Positions 26,364 to 34,244 of a stretch of DNA of 34,384 nucleotides are shown here, piece by piece. The stretch is from contig CAZHOG010000011.1 in the NCBI GenBank assembly GCA_964533935.1, positions 1-34,384 on the forward strand, given 5' to 3'. Every line of letters starts with the position of its first letter. Within the stretch, counting starts at the first letter, position 1. The DNA is from RUG14121 sp964533935. GTDB lineage: Bacteria > Bacillota_I > Bacilli_A > RF39 > UBA660. A program made the translations under genes and the position numbers. The notes under the pieces are model-generated. The model did no database searches. It saw only the letters and a program-made list of their open reading frames with translations, and was not told the DNA's origin.

Positions 26364-26867
26364 CTACAACCATGATTTTACTTTTTCTTTTGAATCCTTT
26401 GCTTGTGAACCAACTATTGCAAGTGCATCATCTAAAACATTTGCTCCTACGCAAATTTTTCTAACATCTTTTAATACATTAGCAAGTCCTGAGCCTTCAT
26501 GTGTTGTTACAACTCTAATTATTTTATTAGTAAAATCCAAGTTTTTAATTGCAGTTTCTAACTCTGGGGCATATGTTCCCCAATAAATAGGAGTCATAAT
26601 ATAAATAACTTCATATTTGGAAATATCATTAATAACTTCTTTAATAGGTGCATTTCCTATTCTTTCTTTAGCTTCCTTAGTACAAGTCGTATAATCTTCT
26701 GAATATGGAACTAATGGTTCAACTTTAAACACATCAGCATTTGTAAATTCTTTTACATACTCTGCTATATATTCAGTATTACCTTTTTCCACATATTTTA
26801 TGGAACCGCCAAAATAATTTTCATCTGCTCTACTAAAATATATTATTAAACTTTTTTTATCTTTCAT
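26364..26867 (-). CDS. Flavodoxin-like protein
   Basis: 167 aa. The flavodoxin fold is shown by LIIYFSRADENYFGG near the N-terminus (FMN phosphate-binding loop region), IMTPIYWGTYAPEL at about residues 91-104 and VVTTHEGSGLANVL at about 117-131. It has no signal peptide, so it would act in the cytoplasm. It is the last gene of a four-gene operon and overlaps the DUF4405 gene by 11 nt. The C-terminus (KVKSWL) is a few residues shorter than that of the related lipoprotein upstream. Confidence 0.85.
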   Translation of the reverse strand: MKDKKSLIIYFSRADENYFGGSIKYVEKGNTEYIAEYVKEFTNADVFKVEPLVPYSEDYTTCTKEAKERIGNAPIKEVINDISKYEVIYIMTPIYWGTYAPELETAIKNLDFTNKIIRVVTTHEGSGLANVLKDVRKICVGANVLDDALAIVGSQAKDSKEKVKSWL

Positions 26868-27489
26868 TTTTCTTTTCTCCTATCTTTCTATAAAAAATAT
26901 TAATTATTATTGCTACTCCTAGAATTATAAATAAATATTCAATTAAATTTATTAATAATCCTGTTGTACTTATTCCAAAACCGTATTCACCAATTAAATG
27001 TTTATAAAAATCCACCTTTATGAATGAATATACTCCACAAAAAACGATTGCAATTACCTTTATTGTATTTATTTTTTTATTTTGCTTCTTCTTTGACAAC
27101 TTACCTATCATGGCATTTAAATTTATTCCAAGATGAACACCCATTATTAAAAACGAAATATAACTAATTATCTTATGTAATTTTATTATTTCTAAACTAT
27201 CTAGATTAAATTGTTTAAATAATTCTTGTGATGATAATATACCAAATAATATTGTTATAATAATTGATAACAAGAGCATAATATTAATTACTAACATAAA
27301 TATACTTTTAAAATTATATTTTGCCTTAAAAATATTAAATAAATATTTTCTATTCAAGAATAAATGATAAAAAATTAGTATTAATAAGATAATTCCTAAA
27401 ATTTCATGAATTAATGTGCCAGTATATATTTTAGACATTTCTAAAAGCATAATAATAAGCATTAATAAATCAATAATTATTCTTTTCAT
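26857..27489 (-). CDS. DUF4405 membrane protein, cytochrome b561-like
   Basis: 210 aa with about six transmembrane helices. Histidines are well placed within or near helices: TGTLIHEILG (His28), IFYHLFLN (His42), IKLHKIISY (His104) and MGVHLGIN (His118). These could coordinate haem in a four-helix bundle as in b-type cytochromes; haem binding is inferred. The gene begins 1 nt after the flavodoxin lipoprotein and overlaps the next flavodoxin, so it may move electrons across the membrane between the two flavoproteins. Confidence 0.75.
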   Translation of the reverse strand: MKRIIIDLLMLIIMLLEMSKIYTGTLIHEILGIILLILIFYHLFLNRKYLFNIFKAKYNFKSIFMLVINIMLLLSIIITILFGILSSQELFKQFNLDSLEIIKLHKIISYISFLIMGVHLGINLNAMIGKLSKKKQNKKINTIKVIAIVFCGVYSFIKVDFYKHLIGEYGFGISTTGLLINLIEYLFIILGVAIIINIFYRKIGEKKNER

Positions 27490-27490
27490 T

Positions 27491-28144
27491 TTAATAGCCT
27501 AATTCTTTTAGCCATTCTATAGTTTTACTTTTTCCATCTTCTGTTCTTGATACTTTTCCTTGAAGTGGTAAACCATCTGTATTTACATTGGCTTTAGTTA
27601 ATTTATTTTTAATACTGCTATATGTTCCTGAAGATCCTGATCCTTCATGAGTATTAAATGGTATAACATTTTTATTTGAAAAATCATAACTTTCCATGAA
27701 TGTATTAATTATCATTGGAAAATCTCCATACCATATTGGATATCCTATAAATATAGTGTCATATTCAGCAAAATTATCTATTTTATTTTCTATTTTTGGT
27801 CTTGCATTTTCATTTTTTTCTTTTGTCGCAACTTCTAAACAATCATTATAATTTTCTGGATATTTATTAACAGGTACTATTTCAAAAGAATCAGCATTTA
27901 AATATTCTTTAATATATGACGCCATTATTGCGGTATTTCCAACTTCTACATTGCCAACATTATAGTTTTCACCAGTTCTTGAAAAATATACTACTAGTAT
28001 TTTCGAATCTTTTGCACTACTTGACTCACTATTTAAAACATCATTTGCTTTAGATTCAACCTTTTTATCAACTTTAGTATTACCACATCCAGTTATATAA
28101 AATATACTTGTAATTATCAATAATCCTAATATAATTCTTTTCAT
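27491..28144 (-). CDS. Flavodoxin domain lipoprotein
   Basis: 217 aa. A lipoprotein signal peptide ends in the lipobox ITGC with Cys20, followed by a Ser/Lys-rich linker (about residues 21-45). The flavodoxin domain starts at KILVVYFSRTGENYNVG and includes IFIGYPIWYGDFPMI (about 130-144) and FNTHEGSGSSG (about 158-168). The protein should sit outside the membrane on a lipid anchor. It lies 2 nt after the acetyltransferase gene and 1 nt before the DUF4405 gene. Confidence 0.9.
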   Translation of the reverse strand: MKRIILGLLIITSIFYITGCGNTKVDKKVESKANDVLNSESSSAKDSKILVVYFSRTGENYNVGNVEVGNTAIMASYIKEYLNADSFEIVPVNKYPENYNDCLEVATKEKNENARPKIENKIDNFAEYDTIFIGYPIWYGDFPMIINTFMESYDFSNKNVIPFNTHEGSGSSGTYSSIKNKLTKANVNTDGLPLQGKVSRTEDGKSKTIEWLKELGY

Positions 28145-28146
28145 AA

Positions 28147-28707
28147 TTAATCCTCAATTTTTTTTAATATTCTTGCAGGATTTCCTACAACTACTGTATT
28201 ATCTGGTACATCTTTAGTTACAACAGAACCTGCACCTACTACTGAATTTTCACCAATAGTAACACCAGGAAGTATTATTGATCTTGCACCAATCCATGCA
28301 CCTTTTTTTATATGTACAGGTGAACATTTAACAATTGCTTTATTTTTTAAATCATGATTTACGGTAAGAATTGTAACTTGCGGTGCTATTTGAACAAATT
28401 CATCTATTTGTATTCCTGCTGCTGCGCTAACACAAACACTATGATTAATAAATACATTTTCTGCTATTTTTAATTGATGACCATAATCTATCTCCATAGG
28501 TGCTAATATGTTAGATGTTATTGGTAATCTTCCTTCAAGTAATTCATCTATTAGTTTTCTCGTTTCTTCGTCATATGGACTTAACGAATTGATTTTAGAA
28601 CATAGCCCTAAACTTCTTCCCATTTCTGGCAATGAGTTTTTACCAAAATCCTCATCTTTCATTATATTAATTTCTTCTCCATTATGAAGTCTTTTCCATA
28701 TATCCAT
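28147..28707 (-). CDS. Sugar O-acetyltransferase (Maa/LacA/NodL family)
   Basis: 186 aa, the normal length for maltose/galactoside acetyltransferases. A short helical N-terminus (RLHNGEEINI) is followed by a left-handed beta-helix of hexapeptide repeats. Active-site region ILTVNHD lies at about residues 119-125, and the ending is VGAGSVVTKDVPDNTVVVGN. It transfers acetyl from acetyl-CoA to a sugar hydroxyl. AAGGAG precedes the ATG. It is the first gene of the redox operon, divergent from a TetR-family gene. In many Firmicutes such genes sit with flavodoxins behind similar regulators; the shared logic is unclear. Confidence 0.9.
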   Translation of the reverse strand: MDIWKRLHNGEEINIMKDEDFGKNSLPEMGRSLGLCSKINSLSPYDEETRKLIDELLEGRLPITSNILAPMEIDYGHQLKIAENVFINHSVCVSAAAGIQIDEFVQIAPQVTILTVNHDLKNKAIVKCSPVHIKKGAWIGARSIILPGVTIGENSVVGAGSVVTKDVPDNTVVVGNPARILKKIED

Positions 28708-28778
28708 TTTTACATTCTCCTTTTTTTAGTATTAAATACCATTAATTTTTAGAAATTTGCATCATATTACAAGTGACG

Positions 28779-28883
28779 TTATTACTCACGTGTTGCTTAT
28801 TTCATATTTTAATTATATAATATTTTTAAAAATTTAAAATATTAATTTTTAATTATTACTCACCTGATAAAAAAATGAGTAAT
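28779..28883. promoter_or_regulatory. Divergent promoter region with repeated operator-like sites
   Basis: TTATTACTCACNTG occurs twice in direct orientation (28779-28792 and 28853-28866). The second copy forms an inverted pair, ATTACTCA with TGAGTAAT (28876-28883), just before the tetR ribosome site. Between the copies is a plus-strand promoter: -35 TTGCTT (28793-28798), 17-nt spacer, -10 TATAAT (28816-28821). The same AT-rich core reads TATAAT on the minus strand. One site thus lies near each start, as expected for autoregulation and control of the divergent operon. Confidence 0.6.
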
Positions 28884-28894
28884 AGGAGGTTTTT

Positions 28895-29461
28895 ATGAAA
28901 AATGATGTAAGATTTATTAAAAATGAAAATAAAATTAGAGAAGAATTTACCAATATGGCTTTAGAAATGAATTTTGAAAATATAACTATTAAAGAATTAA
29001 CCGAAAGAGCTAAAATAAATAGAAAAACTTTTTACTCTCATTACTCTTCTATTGATGATTTTTTAAAGGAAATACAAAAAGAATACACTACTGAATTTTT
29101 AGAAAGGGTAAAGGGTTTAGATACTTTTAATGATTTTCATGAGATAACAAAACAATTTTATTTATTTCATGAAGAAAAAGGAGTGTTATTAGAAAAACTT
29201 ACATCAGATCCTAATTATGACTATATTAGATATCAAATGATTAAAACAGTAGAAGACAGACATCCAAATTCGCCATTTTTTGACAACATTGATGAACACA
29301 CTTTTAAATTTATTATAAATTACATGAATGAGGCAACTATATTTATTTATAGATGTTGGATTAAAGATAAAAAAATTATTCCCTTAGAAAAGATAATTGA
29401 ATATAATTACAGATTAGTTATGGGTGGAATTAATGATGTAAAAAATGCTAGATTACTCTAG
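28895..29461 (+). CDS. TetR/AcrR family transcriptional regulator
   Basis: 188 aa. The N-terminal DNA-binding domain has the typical helix-turn-helix ITIKELTERAKINRKTFYSH at about residues 25-44. The C-terminal ligand domain has the YRCW..KKIIPLEK pattern of TetR_C-type regulators in Firmicutes. AGGAGG lies 5 nt before the ATG. It is transcribed away from the acetyltransferase-flavodoxin operon, and the intervening DNA has repeated palindromic sites, so it most likely represses that operon and itself. The inducer is unknown. Confidence 0.92.
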   Translation: MKNDVRFIKNENKIREEFTNMALEMNFENITIKELTERAKINRKTFYSHYSSIDDFLKEIQKEYTTEFLERVKGLDTFNDFHEITKQFYLFHEEKGVLLEKLTSDPNYDYIRYQMIKTVEDRHPNSPFFDNIDEHTFKFIINYMNEATIFIYRCWIKDKKIIPLEKIIEYNYRLVMGGINDVKNARLL

Positions 29462-29470
29462 CATTTTTTT
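29442..29470 (+). terminator. Intrinsic terminator of the tetR-family gene
   Basis: An 11-bp stem (29442-29452 with 29457-29467, loop TTAC) overlaps the stop codon and is followed by T residues to 29470. Confidence 0.88.
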
Positions 29471-29495
29471 GTATAAAAATCTTGAAATTTATAAG

Positions 29496-32126
29496 TTATT
29501 TATTATTTAATGCAGCTTGTGCAGCAGCAAGTCTTGCAATTGGAACTCTAAATGGTGAACATGATACATATGTTAAACCAATTTTATGACAGAATTCAAT
29601 ACTTGCAGGATCACCACCATTTTCTCCACAAATACCTAATTTAATATTTGGACGAACACTTCTACCTTTTTCAGCAGCCATTTCAACTAATTGACCTACT
29701 CCAGTTTGATCTAATCTTGCAAATGGATCTTGTTCATATATTTTATTTTGATAATATGAATCCAAGAATTTACCAGCATCATCTCTTGAGAAACCAAATG
29801 TCATTTGTGTTAAATCATTTGTTCCAAAAGAGAAGAATTCAGCTTCCTCAGCAATTTTATCTGCAGTTAATGCAGCTCTAGGAATTTCGATCATTGTACC
29901 AATATGATATTCAATATCAGAATTCTTTTCTGCCTTAACTTTTTCAGCTGTTTCAACAACTACATCTTTAACAAATTTTAATTCTTTAACTTCTCCAACT
30001 AATGGGATCATTATTTCAGGAACAATATCATATCCGTCTTCTTCTTTAACTTCAATAGCAGCTTCCATCAAAGCTCTAGTTTGCATCTTAGCAATTTCTG
30101 GATAAGTTACAGCAAGACGGCATCCACGATGTCCCATCATTGGATTAAATTCATGTAAATCACTACATTTTTCTTTTAAGTGTTCTACAGTTACACCCAT
30201 ATCTTTTGCAAGTGCAATAATATCTTCTTCTAAAGTTGGTAAGAATTCATGTAGTGGAGGATCTAAATAACGTACTGTCATTGGTAATCCTTTTAGTTCT
30301 TTGTACATAGCTTTAAAATCACTTTTTTGGAAAGGAATTAATTCATTTAAAGCTTCTTCTCTTGCTTCTACAGTTTCAGATAAAATCATTTTTCTGATTT
30401 TAGGAATTCTTTCAGCATCAAAGAACATATGCTCTGTACGACAAAGTCCAATACCTTCAGCACCTAAATCAATAGCATTTTTAGTATCTCTTGGATTATC
30501 AGCATTAGTACGAACTTGTAATTTTCTAAATTTATCAGCCCATCCCATAATTCTTCCAAAGTTTCCACTAACTGTTGCTTCTTCAGTTTCAATATCACCA
30601 TTATAAATTTTACCAGTAGTACCATCTAGAGAAATATAATCTCCTTCATGGAATGTATGTCCACTTAATTCAAATGTTTTAGCTTCTTCATTGATTTTGA
30701 TATCTCCACATCCTGATACACAGCAAGTTCCCATTCCACGAGCAACTACTGCAGCATGTGAAGTCATTCCTCCACGAACAGTTAAAATACCTTGAGCAGC
30801 AACCATACCTTCAATATCTTCTGGTGTAGTTTCAAGTCTTACTAATACTACTCTTTCACCTTTTCCACCATTTCCTAGTTCTTTAGCTTCGTTTGCAGTA
30901 AATACTACTTTACCAGCAGCAGCACCAGGAGATGCAGGAAGTGCTTGACCTATTACTTCACCATTTGCTAAAGCAGTTTTATTAAATGTTGGATGTAATA
31001 ATTGATCTAATGATTTAGCTTCAATACGTAATACTGCTTCTTCTTCAGTAATCATTTTTTCATCTACTAAATCACAAGCAATTTGAATAGCAGCTGGTGC
31101 TGTTCTTTTACCGTTACGAGTTTGTAAGAAATATAATTTACCTTCTTGAATAGTAAATTCCATATCTTGCATATCACGATAATGATTTTCAAGTTTAGTA
31201 GCTAATTCCATAAATTCTTTATAACATTCAGGTAAATCTTCAGCTAGTTTTGTAATTGGTTGAGGAGTTCTAACACCAGCAACTACATCTTCACCTTGAG
31301 CATTAATTAAATATTCTCCATAGATACCTTTTTCTCCAGTTGATGGATTTCTTGTAAATGCAACACCTGTTCCAGATGTTTCACCCATATTACCAAATAC
31401 CATTGATTGAACATTTACAGCTGTTCCCCAATCACCAGGAATATCATTCATACGACGATAAACAATAGCTCTTGGATTATCCCATGATCTAAATACTGCT
31501 TTAATAGCTCCCATTAATTGTTCAGTAGGTTCTTGTGGAAATTCTTCTCCATTCATCGCATTTTTATAAACATCTTTAAATTTCTTTACTAATTCTTTTA
31601 AATCTTCTACAGTTAATTCAGTATCAAATTTAACACCTTTAGCATCTTTAACTTCATCGATAATTTTTTCAAAGAAACTTTTAGGTACTTCCATAACTAC
31701 ATCAGAATACATTTGAATAAATCTTCTATATGAATCATAAGCAAATCTAGCATTTCCAGTTTTATTTGCAAAACCTTCTACTGCTTCATCATTTAATCCT
31801 AAATTTAAAATTGTATCCATCATACCAGGCATTGAAGCTCTAGCACCACTTCTTACTGAAACTAATAATGGATCATTATTATCTCCAAATTTTTTACCTT
31901 GAATTTCTTCAATTTTTTTAAGAGCAGTAAATATTTGTTCTTTAATAGAATCATTAATATTCTTACCATCTTTATAATATTCTGTACAAGCTTCTGTTGT
32001 AACAGTAAATCCTTGAGGTATAGGCATTCCTAAATTAGTCATTTCTGCTAAATTAGCACCTTTACCACCAAGTAAATTTCTCATATCAGCATTTCCTTCG
32101 CTGAATAAATATACATATTTTTGCAT
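29496..32126 (-). CDS. ppdK: Pyruvate, phosphate dikinase
   Basis: 876 aa, full length. Interconverts pyruvate, ATP and phosphate with phosphoenolpyruvate, AMP and pyrophosphate. The N-terminal ATP-grasp domain starts with LLGGKGANLAEM. The phosphohistidine domain carries the catalytic His in GGMTSHAAVVARGMG at about residue 457. The C-terminal TIM barrel has GLCRTEHMFF, and the catalytic Cys in KLGICGENGGDP near the end. In fermentative bacteria it often runs toward ATP formation from PEP. No PPDK regulatory protein is adjacent. It is monocistronic behind a good promoter. Confidence 0.97.
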   Translation of the reverse strand: MQKYVYLFSEGNADMRNLLGGKGANLAEMTNLGMPIPQGFTVTTEACTEYYKDGKNINDSIKEQIFTALKKIEEIQGKKFGDNNDPLLVSVRSGARASMPGMMDTILNLGLNDEAVEGFANKTGNARFAYDSYRRFIQMYSDVVMEVPKSFFEKIIDEVKDAKGVKFDTELTVEDLKELVKKFKDVYKNAMNGEEFPQEPTEQLMGAIKAVFRSWDNPRAIVYRRMNDIPGDWGTAVNVQSMVFGNMGETSGTGVAFTRNPSTGEKGIYGEYLINAQGEDVVAGVRTPQPITKLAEDLPECYKEFMELATKLENHYRDMQDMEFTIQEGKLYFLQTRNGKRTAPAAIQIACDLVDEKMITEEEAVLRIEAKSLDQLLHPTFNKTALANGEVIGQALPASPGAAAGKVVFTANEAKELGNGGKGERVVLVRLETTPEDIEGMVAAQGILTVRGGMTSHAAVVARGMGTCCVSGCGDIKINEEAKTFELSGHTFHEGDYISLDGTTGKIYNGDIETEEATVSGNFGRIMGWADKFRKLQVRTNADNPRDTKNAIDLGAEGIGLCRTEHMFFDAERIPKIRKMILSETVEAREEALNELIPFQKSDFKAMYKELKGLPMTVRYLDPPLHEFLPTLEEDIIALAKDMGVTVEHLKEKCSDLHEFNPMMGHRGCRLAVTYPEIAKMQTRALMEAAIEVKEEDGYDIVPEIMIPLVGEVKELKFVKDVVVETAEKVKAEKNSDIEYHIGTMIEIPRAALTADKIAEEAEFFSFGTNDLTQMTFGFSRDDAGKFLDSYYQNKIYEQDPFARLDQTGVGQLVEMAAEKGRSVRPNIKLGICGENGGDPASIEFCHKIGLTYVSCSPFRVPIARLAAAQAALNNK

Positions 32127-32158
32127 AACATCTTACCTTCCTTAATTCTCACTTTTTT

Positions 32159-32188
32159 AGTATATCAAAGCATAAATATTTAATACAA
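32159..32188 (-). promoter_or_regulatory. Promoter of ppdK
   Basis: -35 TTGTAT (32183-32188), an 18-nt spacer and -10 TATACT (32159-32164) predict a start near 32152. The ribosome site GGAAGG follows, then ATG 32126. Confidence 0.6.
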
Positions 32189-32222
32189 GAAATAGGTATA
32201 AATTTTACATCATTTAGACATT

Positions 32223-32257
32223 AAAAAAGAATAATTAGTGTAAACCAATGTATTCTT
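32223..32257 (-). terminator. Intrinsic terminator of the vanY-like gene
   Basis: AAGAATA (32227-32233) pairs with TATTCTT (32251-32257). The inner ATTGGT and ACTAAT also pair, with one G-T. It overlaps the stop codon, and the minus strand ends in TTTTTT. Confidence 0.75.
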
Positions 32258-32795
32258 CTAAACATAAATTATTATCATAAATATACTTAGCAATTTTTTT
32301 ATCTTTAATGAATCTTAAATGCCATGGCTCATATGCATAACCAGTGATATCTTCTTTACCTTTTGGATATCTTAATATAAATCCAAATTTATATGCATTT
32401 AATAAAATTAATTCAACAACTGGTTTGTCTTTTATTTTATGTTCTTCATAAAATAATCCATTTTCATATAATAAATAATCAACGGCCAAACCAGTTTGAT
32501 GTTCAGAATGTCCAGGTTCTGCAACATATTTCTTTGTATGTTCTAATCCTTTGTTATTTACACATTCATCCCATATTCTTTGTTGATAAGAATAACTTCT
32601 ATAACCGCTTTCAATTTCTATATCATATCCATTTTCTTTTATAAATTCTTGTAATTTTAAAAATGCTTCATAAGTTTCTTTTTCTAGAAAAATATCTTTT
32701 TTATAAATAGAATTACATACTACTTTTTCATACTCTTTTTCGTTCTTAATAGAATATTCTCTATTTACTAAAACCAAATATTTTTTATCTTTCAA
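32235..32795 (-). CDS. D-alanyl-D-alanine carboxypeptidase-like protein (VanY/M15B family)
   Basis: 186 aa. The zinc-peptidase domain shows SGYRSYSYQQRIWDECVN (about residues 63-80), EPGHSEHQTGLAVD (His and Asp zinc ligands, about 93-106) and YEPWHLRFI (the third ligand region, about 155-163). VanY/LdcB enzymes trim peptidoglycan stem peptides. No signal peptide or membrane helix is visible, which is unusual for an extracellular enzyme. Translation starts at TTG 32795 with only GAGGG 11 nt upstream. The start overlaps the 3' remnant of the C26 gene, so it was probably coupled to it. Confidence 0.82.
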   Translation of the reverse strand: MKDKKYLVLVNREYSIKNEKEYEKVVCNSIYKKDIFLEKETYEAFLKLQEFIKENGYDIEIESGYRSYSYQQRIWDECVNNKGLEHTKKYVAEPGHSEHQTGLAVDYLLYENGLFYEEHKIKDKPVVELILLNAYKFGFILRYPKGKEDITGYAYEPWHLRFIKDKKIAKYIYDNNLCLEEYIGLH

Positions 32796-33528
32796 TTCTT
32801 TTTTCGCCCTCTTTAATTAATCTATTAATAACATGACTAGTATCTTCAAGTTCATCATGCCAAGAAATACCAACAATAAAATAATTACTATTATTATATT
32901 CAATTTATTCAACTATCCCATCACTTGCCTTTGATGTAATTTTAAAATCTTTTCCAATAAATTTTGGAGTATAACTATGAAGACTAATGCCCGTAATATT
33001 ATCAGAATTATATATATCATAAATAAAAGAATCTTTATCAATTATTGAAATAGCATGCCTTGCAGTATTTATTGTATCTCTTTTAATAACAATATCTCCA
33101 TGAATATTAGGACTTTCTATTTTCCTTAAAAGCGTTTGATCATTTTGTTCTTTTAATCGTTTATAAGTTTCATAAAAATCTTCATCTTCTAAAATCTTTG
33201 AATTTTCTTCAATTAGCTTACTAAAAATAGCAATTGATTCCATTCCTAAACAAATCCCAAGCAAAGGTTTATTATTATTAATTGCATATTTAATTGTGTC
33301 GTAATAACATCTATCAATTTTATTACCTCCAGGAAGTAAAAATGCATCACATATATCCAATGAAGATTCCTCTAATTTTTTATTATTCAATGTAATTCCA
33401 ATTGGAATACCACCTGCTTCAAATATTTTTTTTGAATACAAATCTAAATATTCATACTTATCATTATATGGATTATCATCATTATTTATGTATATTTGTG
33501 GAAGTATTCCTACTACTATCTTTTTCAT
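32785..33528 (-). pseudogene. Peptidase C26/class I glutamine amidotransferase-like, interrupted by an in-frame stop
   Basis: The first 207 codons encode most of a gamma-Glu-GABA hydrolase (PuuD)-like domain: FLLPGGNKID at about residues 62-72 and the nucleophile Cys in LLGICLGMES. After DGIVE comes TAA (32905-32907). The same frame continues for 39 codons, including FIVGISWHDE, the His/Glu part of the catalytic triad, to a stop at 32785. The joined reading (about 247 aa) is the normal family length, so the gene is complete except for this one codon. The short product would lack the triad His. TAGGTG precedes the ATG. Real mutation or sequencing error cannot be told apart here. Confidence 0.8.
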
Positions 33529-33623
33529 ATCATCACCTAATATAATTATATATTATTATTAATAATAAAAAAAGAAGAATATATATTCATTATTTTATAG
33601 TATAATTAAATAAGGTGAAGATA

Positions 33624-33956
33624 ATGTATGTAATTATAAATAATAAAAAAATAAATATTAAAAATGCTATATCTTTTTCTGAAAGATTATATGGCTTGAT
33701 GGGAAAAACTAATTTCAATTACGGAATGTTATTTAAAAAATGTAATTCAATACATACATTTTTTATGAAAGAAAATATTGATATTATTGGTTTAGATGAA
33801 AATAATAATATTATTTATAAATATGAAAATTTGCCTAAAAATAAAATAATTAAATTAGATTACCCTATAAATAAAGCTAGTATTTTAGAATTACCTCAAG
33901 GATACGGCAAATACCTAAATATGAATACTAAACTTAATATAGTTATTGAAAACTAA
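33624..33956 (+). CDS. DUF192 family protein
   Basis: 110 aa. The family signatures are visible in order: SERLYGLMGKTNF, GMLFKKCNSIHTFFM, IDIIGLDENNNIIY and the ending ILELPQGYG. Function of DUF192 is not established. This copy lacks a signal peptide, whereas many Gram-negative members are exported. The start is the ATG at 33624 with AAGGTG upstream; a GTG three codons earlier lies in that site. TATAAT at 33601-33606 is a likely -10. The end of the gene contains the -35 of the small RNA gene that follows. Confidence 0.85.
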   Translation: MYVIINNKKINIKNAISFSERLYGLMGKTNFNYGMLFKKCNSIHTFFMKENIDIIGLDENNNIIYKYENLPKNKIIKLDYPINKASILELPQGYGKYLNMNTKLNIVIEN

Positions 33957-33974
33957 TATATTTTTTGTTAAAAT
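33946..33974 (+). promoter_or_regulatory. Promoter of small RNA copy 1
   Basis: -35 TTGAAA (33946-33951), a spacer of exactly 17 nt and -10 TAAAAT (33969-33974) predict a start near 33981. The -35 overlaps the last codons of the DUF192 gene. The same boxes and spacing recur before copy 2. Confidence 0.7.
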
Positions 33975-34017
33975 TAAATTGTGAGAAGCAAAGAGTCTTC
34001 GGACTAGATGCTTACCA
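33963..34017 (+). repeat. 55-bp direct repeat, copy 1
   Basis: Identical to 34330-34384 except for one base (A at 33978, G at 34345). The offset is 367 bp. It covers the -10 box and the first 37 nt of the predicted small RNA. Confidence 0.95.
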
Positions 34018-34062
34018 CTATAGGTTGGGCATCTTTATTCAAAAGAATAAAGATGTTTTTTT
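33981..34062 (+). ncRNA. Predicted small RNA, about 82 nt
   Basis: Starts 7 nt after the -10 box. The 5' half folds as GUG and CAC ends, an AAGCA/UGCUU stem, an AAG/AGA internal loop and AGUC-UUCG-GACU, a very stable tetraloop hairpin. A single-stranded UAUAGGUUGGG follows. The 3' half is a perfect 11-bp terminator hairpin (34030-34040 with 34045-34055, loop AAAA) followed by seven T (34056-34062). There is no ORF. I do not recognise it as tRNA, SRP RNA, tmRNA or a known riboswitch. It converges on a 26-codon peptide gene on the other strand. Confidence 0.72.
34030..34062 (+). terminator. Terminator of small RNA copy 1
   Basis: CATCTTTATTC, loop AAAA, GAATAAAGATG and seven T. It begins 6 nt beyond the stop codon of the converging peptide gene. 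Its minus-strand reading has no T-run, so the peptide mRNA may read into the small RNA gene. Confidence 0.88.
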
Positions 34063-34067
34063 ATGTT

Positions 34068-34148
34068 TTAGATTAATTTATAAACTAATACTAAAAGTAT
34101 AAAAATTATAATAAGTAAAATTGTGATTAAAAAATCTTTTTTACTCAT
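34068..34148 (-). CDS. Hydrophobic 26-aa peptide, toxin-like
   Basis: The ORF has a strong AAGGAGTG ribosome site 8 nt before its ATG (34148). The product is MSKKD, then one continuous hydrophobic helix (FLITILLIIIFILLVLV), then YKLI. It has its own promoter (34245-34272) and a leader of about 90 nt that can pair with the ribosome site. Small size, a single membrane helix, a sequestered ribosome site and a converging small RNA are features of type I toxins. It lacks the charged tail of Fst-type toxins and no family is recognised. A harmless small membrane protein remains possible. Confidence 0.6.
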   Translation of the reverse strand: MSKKDFLITILLIIIFILLVLVYKLI

Positions 34149-34152
34149 ATAA

Positions 34153-34213
34153 ATCACTCCTTAGAATTAATAATAATCCCCCTGAATAATTCGTCCGATA
34201 TTTTTAGAGTGAT
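34153..34213 (-). promoter_or_regulatory. Leader able to sequester the peptide ribosome site
   Basis: On the minus strand AUCACUC (34207-34213) is complementary to GAGUGAU (34153-34159), which contains the Shine-Dalgarno GGAG. The 7-bp pairing, plus one G-U pair, would mask ribosome binding in the full-length mRNA. Confidence 0.5.
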
Positions 34214-34244
34214 AAACATCTTTTTCTTGCTTCTCAAAAAATGT

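Noticed and set aside
30301..30606. 101-aa plus-strand ORF
   Set aside because: Antisense shadow of the strongly conserved ppdK gene.
33981..34062. Small RNA as a tRNA, SRP RNA, T-box or other familiar riboswitch
   Set aside because: No tRNA arms, no SRP apical motif and no T-box core. No coding gene follows it on the same strand before copy 2, so a cis riboswitch is unlikely.
34068..34148. Peptide as a true Fst/Ldr toxin
   Set aside because: It has the size and the helix but not the charged C-terminal tail or the conserved proline of Fst. Only a general type I resemblance is claimed.
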